A stretch of DNA of 5,962 bases from Prevotellaceae bacterium (lineage in GTDB: Bacteria; Bacteroidota; Bacteroidia; Bacteroidales; UBA932). The DNA lies in assembly GCA_031289995.1 (NCBI GenBank), contig JAITOI010000059.1:1-5962 (forward strand), written 5' to 3'. The notes beneath the pieces are model-generated. The model worked only from the letters and a program-made list of their open reading frames with translations. It ran no database searches and had not been told where the DNA came from. The translations under genes and the position numbers were made by a program. This document shows, piece by piece, positions 1-5,962 of this stretch (position 1 is its first letter; the number at the start of each line of letters is the position of its first letter).

Positions 1-549
1 TGCAGCCGGTTGACATCAGTGACAATACCCGGCAGCGTTACAAGTATTGGCAGATATGCTTTTTACGGGTGTCGCTCTCTGACTTCAATAAGTATCCCAG
101 ACAGCGTTACCGGTATTAGCAAAGGTGCATTTAAGGATTGCCGCGCTCTAACTTCAATAGTCATCCCAAGTAGCGTTACCAGCATTGGTGCGTGGGCTTT
201 TAGCAGGTGCTACGGGCTGAGGGAAGTGCTCATCCCCAACGGCGTTGCCAGCATTGGTAATAGCGCTTTTGAAAATTGCAGCGCGCTGAGGGAGGTCATA
301 ATCCCCAGTAGCGTTACCTATATTGACTGGTGGGTGTTTAGCGGTTGTAGCGGGCTGACGAAGGTATCTATCCCCAGCAGCGTTACAGAGATTGGCAATG
401 GCGCATTTAGCTTCTGTCGCTCGCTGGAGGAGGTGAGCATCCCCAGCGGCGTTACTCGCATTGGCATATATGCTTTTGAAGATTGTAGCGGGCTAACCTC
501 AGTAGTAATCCCCAGCGTTACCTTTGTTAATGAGAAGGCATTTTACGGT
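1..549 (+). repeat. Tandem 69-bp coding repeats (8 units of LRR_5)
   Basis: Taking the Cys codon as the first codon of each unit, units begin at 1, 70, 139, 208, 277, 346, 415 and 484. The first seven are exactly 69 bp and the last is 66 bp. The best kept bases are around the segment coding IPxSVTxIG (atcccCagcagcgttac-like). Units are diverged elsewhere, so this is an old array and not a fresh expansion. Confidence 0.9.
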
Positions 550-735
550 TGTCGAGGGCTGACAAAGGTAATCATCTTGCAACCGAAACCCCAGGGGAGC
601 ATATATGGTAGTGCATTTGACGAAAAGAGCCGGCGCACCTGCACCTTGTTCGTGCCGGCGGGCAGCGTGGAGGCATACCGAGCGGCGGAGAGGTGGAGGG
701 GGTTTGGGAACATAGAGCCGATACCGGAAGAATAA
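1..735 (+). CDS. BspA-like leucine-rich-repeat protein, 3' part (start outside the window)
   Basis: The frame is open from base 1 and starts in mid-repeat (CSRLTSVTIPGSVTSIG), so the true start is upstream; the TTG at 10 is not a credible start. The 244 visible residues hold eight repeats following Cx(S/A/G)L(T/R)xVxIPxSVTxIGxxAFxx, the LRR_5 / BspA-type (Treponema pallidum-like) pattern. Seven are 23 residues and the eighth is 22. A closing segment follows from about residue 184, containing TLFVPAGSVEAYRAAERWRG and ending NIEPIPEE. That VPxGsvexYkaaxxWxxFxnI ending is the usual cap of Bacteroidota LRR_5 proteins. Family members are generally secreted or surface proteins that bind host or matrix proteins or partner cells. 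The signal peptide would lie outside the window, and no C-terminal type IX sorting domain is seen. The gene converges on the DUF5107 gene and is less GC-rich than it. The family is clear; the ligand is unknown. Confidence 0.93.
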   Translation, partial: CSRLTSVTIPGSVTSIGRYAFYGCRSLTSISIPDSVTGISKGAFKDCRALTSIVIPSSVTSIGAWAFSRCYGLREVLIPNGVASIGNSAFENCSALREVIIPSSVTYIDWWVFSGCSGLTKVSIPSSVTEIGNGAFSFCRSLEEVSIPSGVTRIGIYAFEDCSGLTSVVIPSVTFVNEKAFYGCRGLTKVIILQPKPQGSIYGSAFDEKSRRTCTLFVPAGSVEAYRAAERWRGFGNIEPIPEE

Positions 736-790
736 ATTATTTATCAAGTATAAATATTATGAAAAACAACATTCAACCAACCATTGGCGT

Positions 791-820
791 TGTAGAGACA
801 CGGCATGCCACGTCTCTACT
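791..820. repeat. 28-nt imperfect palindrome, GTAGAGAC...GTCTCTAC class
   Basis: The arms GTAGAGAC (792-799) and GTCTCTAC (812-819) are perfect inverted repeats, and the centre GGCATGCC (802-809) is itself a perfect palindrome. The only unpaired positions are the two AC dinucleotides between arm and centre (800-801 and 810-811). From memory, elements of this form are dispersed in many copies in some Bacteroidota and Cyanobacteria genomes. They behave like REP or miniature non-autonomous elements. It lies between two convergent genes (the region 736-944), where such elements usually sit. No U-tract follows on either side, so I do not call it an intrinsic terminator, although a hairpin in either transcript could protect 3' ends. 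Confidence 0.72.
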
Positions 821-852
821 GCTTTGCCTTGCCACCGCCGCCCTGCTGGGCA

Positions 853-883
853 CAAACGCGGCGTAGCGCACAACGTCTCTACT
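853..883. repeat. Decayed half copy of the palindrome
   Basis: The 11-mer ACGTCTCTACT at 873-883 repeats exactly the right edge of the intact element (810-820). The left side (about 853-868, containing ACGCGGCGTAGCGC) no longer matches the other arm. It looks like a truncated or eroded copy 63 bp downstream of the intact one. The rest of 736-944 shows no coding signal and no convincing terminator. Confidence 0.4.
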
Positions 884-944
884 CACCAGAAGCGACAGCT
901 GCACCTACAGCAGTTGGGACGAAGACCAATACGGTCGCTTGTTC

Positions 945-3900
945 TCATGGGAGTTGCGCCAGCGCCCCCTGATGATTCAAATCCATCTCCACCACCCTCC
1001 CCAAAAACTCCCGCGCCTTCTCATGCTTGCCAAGCCCCAAATATCCCAGCCCCATCACGTAGCAGCAGTGTATCCGGTTGCGCTTGTTGAGGTCATCCTC
1101 CCAGATGGCGAGGTCGGGCAGGGAGACGGCGAAGTAGTCGATTTTGCAGTCCTCCGGCAGGTGTTTTTCGCCGTGGGCGATGAGCTTGTCGAAGCGGCTG
1201 CGGGCTTTGTCCTCGTCGCCCAGCGCACGCCAGGCCAGCCCTTGGTAGAATATTTTGTCGGGCTGCTGGTCGTTGTAGAAGAAGGCCTGCTGCGGCTCGG
1301 ACGAACCCACCGTGGCCTTGCTGAAGTAGTGCAGCGCCTTGTCCTCGTTGCCCATGGCGCGGTGCGCGAGGCCGAGGTAGTAGTGGATGTCGTTCTCCTC
1401 GGCGCCGGTGAGCTTGCCCTCGCCGAAGCTGTGCGGGTAGGTTTCGGCCGCCTCCAGCAGCTGTACAGACGTGGCGTGCCGCGTCTCTGCCATCGCCTTC
1501 TTCGCCAGCTCCACGCAGGCGATGATGTGCTGCCCGGGCACCTTGCCCTCGCCGCCTTCCCAGGGGTGAAACTGCCGGCTGTAGATGAGCCGCAGCGCGT
1601 CCTCGTGCCGCCCCAGCAGGTTGAGTAGCGTGATGCGCTCGATGCACAAGTCGTCGCGCTGCTCCACCGCCTCGGCGTGCAGCTCCAGCAGCTGCAGGCG
1701 CTCGGCGTGGGGCTTGCCCAGCTTCTTGTAGAGCTGGTCGAGCTCCATCAGCAGGCGGGCGTCGCTGGTGTCGAGGTCGAACGCCTTTTCCAGCAGCTCC
1801 TGCGCGCGAGCTTTTTCGCCCCGCTTGTTGTAGTAGGCCAGCGCCAGATTGCGCAGCACCGTCGGGAAGCTGCCGTTGATTTTCTGCGAGGCCTCCCAGC
1901 ACTCGATAGCCTCGTCGTACTGCCGCGCGGCGTACCAAAAGTTGCCGAGGTAGTACAGCGCCTTGTAGTCGGCGGGGTTGTGGTCGATGGCGTGCTGCAA
2001 GACCACGACCTCCTCGATGCGGTTGGGGAAGCAGCCGTCGGGCGACATGTCGAATGCGGCTTGCAGGGCATCGCGGCTGCCGGAATAGTAGGCAATGAAG
2101 TACTGCAGCATCGGGTAGTTCGCGTCGCACTGCTGCAACAATTCCACCGCCTCATTGAGCATCCCCGCGCTCGCAAAATCAATGGCGTACTCGATGTAGG
2201 CATGGGCGTTTCCGTGCATCAGCGCGTTCATTTCGGCGAGCGTTTCGCAGCTGCTTGTCAGCAAATATTTTTCGAACCGCAGGCCCATGTTGAAGCTGTC
2301 GAGGGCGAGCGAATCCTCAATCCAGCGCAGGGCTTCGTCCCTTCGTCCCAGCTGGCGCAGGATGGACGATTTGAGCTGCCGCGCCTTGTGGTTGTGCCAG
2401 TTTCGGACCAACGACAGCTCCACCAATTCCAGCGCCTGCCGCAAGTTGTGCTGCATCTCGATTTGCGCCAGCGCGAAGTAGGCCGCATCCTGCCAGGCCG
2501 CATTCCACGCGCTTTTGTAGAGCACCTCGTAGGCCTCCTCGTCGCGCCCCTGCATGCGCAGCGACCAGCCCAGGTTGTAGAGCGGCTCGCCGTCGTAGGG
2601 GTTGGGGTTGCGCTCGACGAGGGTGTCCACCGCGCGGCGGAAATGCAGCTCCGCCTTGGCGAACTGTCCGCGCCGCATGAGCCATAGGCCCATCGCGTTG
2701 TTGCATCGCACGTCGCTTGGCTCGCGGCGCAAGGCCTCGGCGTAGTAGTCGGTGGGGCTGTAGGTGGCGTGGCGGTACTGCTCGAGGTGCAGGCCGGTGA
2801 GGTAGAGCTGCTCGATGGACGTAATGTCCTGCGGCATTTTCGCAGCCTTGGCAGGCTCGGGAAGCGGCTTGTGCTCGGGCTTGTCGAGCTGATAGCGGAC
2901 AAGTTGGTGGCCGCATTCGTCGATTATTTCCACGGAGATATCCCCTACCACACCTGACGCGCAATCCAAGTCCAGCACGCAAGTGTAGGGCTTATCGGGC
3001 GACACGTCGAAAGTTTTTTCGACCAAAATTTTACGACCGTGGCGCCAAATTTGCCGCACGTTTTTCTGCGCCGATGTGGTGTAGACAATCACCGTTGCAC
3101 GGCCGTTTTCCAGCTCCACGTTGAGCATCGCTTCCTTCGTTGCATTCTTCACGCTGCCCAGCTCGGCGTAGGGCATGAAGTACTGCGACCATGCCCTTTC
3201 CTCGTAGGGTTGCAGCCACGAAAAGTCGGGCTGGTTGTCGGTAAAAACGCCCGTCATCAGCTCGATGTAAGGGCCGTCCTCGTCCGTGAGATTTCTGTCC
3301 CAGGCCTTGCCGAACTCGCCGCATCCCCATGTCCACTGCTTCTTGCCGGGGCTGACGTGATGGTTGGCCACGTGCAGCAATCCCCCGCGGGTGTTGGTTT
3401 CGTAGCCGCCCACAAAATCGTACTTCGACTTGATGGCCATGTACGAGGTGGGCACGGGGATGTTTTTGTACTGCGAAATATCCACGCCCGCCGAGTAGTC
3501 CTGCTTGTAGTACGTGCCGGTGGCGATGGGGAACGAGCTCACGTCGCGCTTGCCGTGGTCGAAGACGGCGTGCACGTCGGGTGGGAAAACGGAGTGGTAG
3601 TTTTCGTGCACCACCACCGCCGGATTAGCCCACCACAAAAAGGTTTGCGGGAAGGGCGTGCGGTTGTAGAGCTTCACGTTTATCTCGATGTAGGCCTTGC
3701 CCGGATAGAGGCGGAAGCCCTGCATCCCCTTGGTGCGCAACATCCGCTCCAGCTCGCTGCACCAAATGGTTTGGCTGCCGTCGTCGTGCTTCTCGATGTA
3801 GAAATCCGTTGGCAAAAACGTGCTCGGGCGATGGTGCTGCGGCCAGTTGAACTCAATGCCGCCCGAAATCCAAGGCCCGGTAAGCCCCACCAGCGCTGGC

Positions 3901-4241
3901 TTCACCACCTGGTTGTAGTACACAAAGTGGCGCTGCTTCAGCTTGTCGTAGGCCATGTGCACGCGTCCGCCAAGCTCGGGCAAAATCATCACCTTGATGT
4001 ACTCGTTTTCGATGAACAGCGCGTGGTACAGCTTCTCCGTTTTGACGTCGGCGATTTTCTCGACCACCGCGTACGGATACACCGCACCGCTGCTGCCTTG
4101 GTAGACGCGCTTCTCGAGGAAGATGGGATTTTTTTCCTCCTTCCCGATCTCGTAGGTGGGCAACAAAATGTCCTCCTCCCACGCCCGCACTTCCGACTCG
4201 AAGACGGTGGGACGCACTAAATATTCCGTTATTTTTTCCAT
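945..4241 (-). CDS. DUF5107 domain protein with C-terminal TPR superhelix
   Basis: This is a 1098-residue protein with no signal peptide or membrane segment, so probably cytoplasmic. Residues about 45-350 form the DUF5107 module, which resembles the galactose-mutarotase-like beta-sandwich. Recognisable pieces are LPELGGRVH (87-95), GPWISGGIEFNWPQHHRPST (122-141), WWANPAVVVHENYHSVFPPD (203-222) and GPYIELMTGVFTDNQPDFSW (323-342). H136/H137, H212 and E327 are candidate active-site residues by analogy with mutarotases (inference). A short linking domain follows (about 370-460), then TPR repeats from about 495 to the end, for example near 510-540, 553-580, 762-785, 797-822, 951-975, 996-1020 and 1058-1085. 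Length is as I would expect for this family. The start at 4241 is one base after the porter's stop (TAG-C-ATG), implying co-transcription and probable translational coupling. The partner and reaction are unknown to me; context suggests carbohydrate catabolism. Residues 918-926 are encoded by a palindromic-repeat relic. Confidence 0.92.
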   Translation of the reverse strand: MEKITEYLVRPTVFESEVRAWEEDILLPTYEIGKEEKNPIFLEKRVYQGSSGAVYPYAVVEKIADVKTEKLYHALFIENEYIKVMILPELGGRVHMAYDKLKQRHFVYYNQVVKPALVGLTGPWISGGIEFNWPQHHRPSTFLPTDFYIEKHDDGSQTIWCSELERMLRTKGMQGFRLYPGKAYIEINVKLYNRTPFPQTFLWWANPAVVVHENYHSVFPPDVHAVFDHGKRDVSSFPIATGTYYKQDYSAGVDISQYKNIPVPTSYMAIKSKYDFVGGYETNTRGGLLHVANHHVSPGKKQWTWGCGEFGKAWDRNLTDEDGPYIELMTGVFTDNQPDFSWLQPYEERAWSQYFMPYAELGSVKNATKEAMLNVELENGRATVIVYTTSAQKNVRQIWRHGRKILVEKTFDVSPDKPYTCVLDLDCASGVVGDISVEIIDECGHQLVRYQLDKPEHKPLPEPAKAAKMPQDITSIEQLYLTGLHLEQYRHATYSPTDYYAEALRREPSDVRCNNAMGLWLMRRGQFAKAELHFRRAVDTLVERNPNPYDGEPLYNLGWSLRMQGRDEEAYEVLYKSAWNAAWQDAAYFALAQIEMQHNLRQALELVELSLVRNWHNHKARQLKSSILRQLGRRDEALRWIEDSLALDSFNMGLRFEKYLLTSSCETLAEMNALMHGNAHAYIEYAIDFASAGMLNEAVELLQQCDANYPMLQYFIAYYSGSRDALQAAFDMSPDGCFPNRIEEVVVLQHAIDHNPADYKALYYLGNFWYAARQYDEAIECWEASQKINGSFPTVLRNLALAYYNKRGEKARAQELLEKAFDLDTSDARLLMELDQLYKKLGKPHAERLQLLELHAEAVEQRDDLCIERITLLNLLGRHEDALRLIYSRQFHPWEGGEGKVPGQHIIACVELAKKAMAETRHATSVQLLEAAETYPHSFGEGKLTGAEENDIHYYLGLAHRAMGNEDKALHYFSKATVGSSEPQQAFFYNDQQPDKIFYQGLAWRALGDEDKARSRFDKLIAHGEKHLPEDCKIDYFAVSLPDLAIWEDDLNKRNRIHCCYVMGLGYLGLGKHEKAREFLGRVVEMDLNHQGALAQLP
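1462..1491. repeat. Diverged copy of the palindrome inside the DUF5107-TPR gene
   Basis: On the plus strand, 1462-1491 aligns without gaps to the intergenic element. By hand I count 24 of 30 identities to the reverse complement of 791-820 and 23 of 30 to its direct strand. The arm CGTCTCT and the core GTGCC are kept. On the coding (minus) strand it is read in frame as AETRHATSV (residues 918-926). An ideal element read in this frame gives (V/A)ETRHA(A/T)S(L/V), as found here. The surrounding protein continues as a normal TPR helix pair (ELAKKAM...QLLEAAETYPHSF). Confidence 0.62.
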
Positions 4242-4242
4242 G

Positions 4243-5556
4243 CTATTTGACTAAAATTTTTTCCAATTCTTCCAAGCTCTTGCCCTTGGTTTCGGGTAGC
4301 ATACGCTTCACAAAAATCAATCCGGCGAGGCAGATGCCGCCGTACACCCAGAAGGTTCCCGCCGCGCCCAGCCCGCTGTTGAGCAGCGGAAAGGTGTAGG
4401 TGAGCAGCGTGCAGGCCGTCCACAGCGCGAAGGTGGACACGGCCATCGCCGCGCCGCGAATGCGCGTGGGAAAAATTTCGGACAGCACCACCCATACCAC
4501 CGGCGCCAGCGTCATGGCGTACACCGCAATGGCGAGCACCACCAGCACCAGCATTGCCACGCCCTGCAAGCCGACGAGGTATCCTGCGCCCATGGCGGCG
4601 TAGATGATGGTTAGGCCGCAAGCGCCGAACAGCATCAGCGCGCGCCGGCCAATGCGGTCGACCAGCGCCATGCCCACCAGCGTGAAGACGACGTTGGTAA
4701 CGCCCGTTACGACGATGTTCATCAGGATGTCGGTAACCTCGTAGCCCGCTGCGGCAAACACTTCCTGAGCGTAGTTGAAGATGACGTTGATGCCACACCA
4801 CTGCTGGAACACGGCGAGCACCACGCCAATCACCAGCACGCGCCGCAGGCCTTTGAATTTCGGTGCGCGAGGCGATGCAACACGCCGCTGCGCCACCGCC
4901 TGCATCTCGCGCCGCGAGGCAAGCCAGCGCGGACTTTCGGGCACGGTAAACATGGCCACGAAGAACACAACCGCCGGCACAAACGCTGCCCAAAACATCC
5001 ATCGCCAACCCATTTGTCCGTTCCACGAATCAAGGATGGCAGCCGCCGTAGAGCCTGCAGGCACCGCGTCGGCAATGAGCCAGTTCACGACTTGCGCCGC
5101 CAAAATTCCGAGCACAATGGTGAGCTGGTTGAGCGACACGAAGCGTCCACGGATGTTGGTGGGCGCGACCTCGGCGATGTACATCGGCGAGATGTTCGAC
5201 GCCACGCCAATGCCCACACCGCCCAGCAATCGGAACAGGTTAAACACCGCAAAGCTGCTGGTGGCGCCGGTTCCGACGGCTGCCACCATGAACAGCGCCG
5301 CCGCCGTAATCAGCAATTTTTTGCGCCCGTAGCGGTCGCTCAGCGTGCCCGACACCATCACGCCAACAAGGCATCCGATGAGGGCGCTGGCCATTGCCCA
5401 GCCCTGCAACGACGGGCTGTCGGCGATGCCAAAGAACTGCTCGTAGAACGGCTTTGCGCCGCCAATCACCACCCAATCGTAGCCGAACAAAAAGCCACCC
5501 ATTGCCGACGCAATGGCGATGAAGTAGAGGTAGGTCGAATTGAAATCTTTAGTCAT
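4243..5556 (-). CDS. MFS sugar porter (sugar:H+ symporter type)
   Basis: This is a 437-residue inner-membrane transporter with the full sugar-porter signature set. GFLFGYDWVVIGGA (21-34) lies in TM1 and the cytoplasmic motif SDRYGRKK at 73-80. SPMYIAEVAPTNIRGR (123-138) and PESPRW (206-211) follow. QQWCGINVIFNYAQEVF (251-267) is the TM7 sugar-binding motif. DRIGRR (300-305), the TM10 stretch PVVWVVLSEIFPTRIRG (352-368) and PETKG (421-425) complete the set. Hydrophobic segments fit 12 TM helices. Family members such as XylE and GalP import hexoses or pentoses with protons; Q251, Q252 and N257 correspond to XylE sugar contacts. The specific sugar cannot be read from sequence. The loop between PESPRW and QQW is about 20 residues shorter than in XylE, which largely explains the short length. 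It is the first gene of the operon with the DUF5107 gene. ATG at 5556 is chosen because the hydrophobic TM1 follows directly and an AT-rich leader precedes it. Confidence 0.94.
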   Translation of the reverse strand: MTKDFNSTYLYFIAIASAMGGFLFGYDWVVIGGAKPFYEQFFGIADSPSLQGWAMASALIGCLVGVMVSGTLSDRYGRKKLLITAAALFMVAAVGTGATSSFAVFNLFRLLGGVGIGVASNISPMYIAEVAPTNIRGRFVSLNQLTIVLGILAAQVVNWLIADAVPAGSTAAAILDSWNGQMGWRWMFWAAFVPAVVFFVAMFTVPESPRWLASRREMQAVAQRRVASPRAPKFKGLRRVLVIGVVLAVFQQWCGINVIFNYAQEVFAAAGYEVTDILMNIVVTGVTNVVFTLVGMALVDRIGRRALMLFGACGLTIIYAAMGAGYLVGLQGVAMLVLVVLAIAVYAMTLAPVVWVVLSEIFPTRIRGAAMAVSTFALWTACTLLTYTFPLLNSGLGAAGTFWVYGGICLAGLIFVKRMLPETKGKSLEELEKILVK

Positions 5557-5598
5557 ACGTATATAATTGTTTTAATTCATAAAGTAAAAATTCGAGCG

Positions 5599-5606
5599 CA
5601 AAGGTA
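5599..5606 (-). promoter_or_regulatory. Bacteroidota-type -7 box for the porter operon
   Basis: Read on the minus strand this is TACCTTTG, a perfect match to the Bacteroidota -7 consensus TAnnTTTG, 42 bp before the porter's ATG. The nearest TTTG upstream (5622-5619) leaves only 12 bp of spacer, shorter than the usual roughly 19-21. The -33 element is therefore weak or absent, as in promoters that need an activator. Transcription would begin near 5592, giving an AT-rich leader of about 36 nt without a Shine-Dalgarno sequence. Confidence 0.55.
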
Positions 5607-5628
5607 AAGCATGTATTGCAAATAAATA

Positions 5629-5692
5629 ATGGAGTTTTCAACAAAAAATATGGACTTTTCGTTTACCTACCCTTTCGGAGGGAAAAATCCAT
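5629..5692. promoter_or_regulatory. Three copies of ATGGANTTTTC, candidate operator
   Basis: ATGGAGTTTTC (5629-5639, +), ATGGACTTTTC (5650-5660, +) and ATGGATTTTTC (5692-5682 read on -) are identical except at the sixth base. The first two are exactly 21 bp apart, two helical turns. The second and third face each other as an inverted repeat with arms at 5649-5660 and 5682-5693 and 21 bp between them. The cluster sits just upstream of the porter's -7 box, between two divergent genes. A DNA-binding regulator (for example of the AraC, LacI or GntR type) is a reasonable reader, but none is encoded in the window. Confidence 0.45.
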
Positions 5693-5803
5693 AAAAAAAA
5701 TATTTTGTCTATATTTTATGTGACAACTACTACGTATCTTGCATTTCATGAATATTTAGCGTGCCGATGATGACAAACGGCTAAAATTCAAAATGATAAA
5801 GAA

Positions 5804-5812
5804 TAGTATTTG
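5804..5812 (+). promoter_or_regulatory. Possible -7 element for the rightward gene
   Basis: TAGTATTTG differs from TAnnTTTG by one extra base between TA and TTTG and lies 25 bp before the ATG at 5838. No TTTG or TTG element is seen at the proper distance upstream. A weak call; the real promoter may be further upstream. Confidence 0.2.
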
Positions 5813-5837
5813 TCCATAAACAAGAAAAAAAACAAAA

Positions 5838-5962
5838 ATGAAAACATTCACGAGCAGATTATTTTTTGCGGCAGCAGCGCTGACGCTTTATTCGGCCGGC
5901 GTTGCGGCGAAGGAACAGGTGGTGGTGAGCACCCAAAACACCATGCTAATTTTGCGGGTCTC
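5838..5962 (+). CDS. Secreted protein, 5' end only; possible GH36 alpha-galactosidase
   Basis: The 41 visible codons begin at the ATG at 5838 after an A-rich leader (aagaaaaaaaacaaaa) typical of Bacteroidota initiation regions. Residues 1-24 are a signal peptide: basic start MKTFTSR, hydrophobic core LFFAAAALTLYSAG, and a signal peptidase I site after VAA (24). The mature start KEQVVVSTQNTMLILRV resembles the first beta-strand of Bacteroidota GH36 alpha-galactosidases, which often begin with an (V/I)xISTxNTxLVLxV pattern. That match is recalled, short, and could fit other secreted glycosidases with an N-terminal beta-sandwich. The gene is divergent from the porter operon across 281 bp, fitting a role in releasing the sugar the porter takes up. 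It continues beyond the window. Gene confidence is high; product confidence about 0.45. Confidence 0.8.
   Translation, partial: MKTFTSRLFFAAAALTLYSAGVAAKEQVVVSTQNTMLILRV

Noticed and set aside
1..549. Regular 69-bp periodicity as a CRISPR-like array
   Set aside because: The periodicity is in protein-coding LRR units with divergent sequence and no identical repeat / unique spacer structure.
792..819. Palindrome as a bidirectional intrinsic terminator for the convergent genes
   Set aside because: The stem is plausible but no T-run follows on either strand, and related copies occur nearby including inside a coding region. A dispersed repeat explains it better.
1093..2902. Several minus-strand frames rich in Arg, Ala, Ser and Pro within the TPR region
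   Set aside because: Shifted readings of the TPR coding sequence in GC-rich DNA, while the 1098-residue frame is intact and has clear TPR patterns throughout.
3039..4220. Long plus-strand open frame of 393 codons opposite the DUF5107 domain, with similar ones at 939-1628 and 1677-2687
   Set aside because: All lie in exact codon-for-codon antisense register to the real gene, where GC-rich third positions suppress stops. The translations are low-complexity Val/Leu/His/Arg-rich with no recognisable motif.
4229..5026. Minus-strand open frame of 265 codons overlapping the porter
   Set aside because: Out of frame with the porter, Arg/Gly/Ala-rich, no motifs. The porter frame carries all the family signatures across the same bases.
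5670..5682. Small hairpin CCCT-TTCGG-AGGG between the inverted motif copies
   Set aside because: Only a 4-bp stem; not enough alone to support a terminator or riboswitch. It may simply be part of the candidate operator spacer.
5745..5752. 8-bp palindrome TTCATGAA upstream of the rightward gene
   Set aside because: Short and AT-rich, single copy, expected by chance in this intergenic region.

Overview
The window looks like Bacteroidota (Bacteroidales-type) DNA. The reasons are a BspA-like LRR_5 surface-protein gene, a TAnnTTTG-type -7 promoter element, A-rich leaders without Shine-Dalgarno sequences, and a sugar-porter/DUF5107/secreted-hydrolase gene set of a kind common in that phylum. The two minus-strand genes are visibly richer in GC than the LRR gene and the AT-rich divergent promoter region. 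I cannot name a genus.

Layout. Positions 1-735 (+) hold the 3' end of a leucine-rich-repeat protein built from 23-residue BspA-type repeats; its start lies outside the window. Positions 736-944 are a short convergent intergenic region carrying a 28-nt imperfect palindrome of the GTAGAGAC...GTCTCTAC type and a decayed half copy of it. Positions 4241-945 (-) encode a 1098-residue cytoplasmic protein with an N-terminal mutarotase-like DUF5107 module and a long C-terminal TPR superhelix. Positions 5556-4243 (-) encode a 437-residue sugar porter of the major facilitator superfamily. The porter's stop and the DUF5107 gene's start are separated by one base, so these two form a tight operon. Positions 5557-5837 are an AT-rich divergent control region. 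It has a good -7 box for the operon and three copies of an ATGGANTTTTC motif. At 5838 (+) a secreted protein begins and runs off the window; its first residues resemble the N-terminus of Bacteroidota GH36 alpha-galactosidases.

The working picture is a small sugar-utilisation locus. A secreted or periplasmic glycosidase would release a sugar, the porter would import it, and the DUF5107-TPR protein would act on it in the cytoplasm in a way not yet known to me. The repeated motif between the two arms is a candidate operator for joint control.

The most unusual observation is a third, diverged copy of the intergenic palindrome inside the TPR coding region. It is read in frame and apparently forms part of a TPR helix. 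No CRISPR array, RNA gene, transposase or complete insertion sequence is visible.
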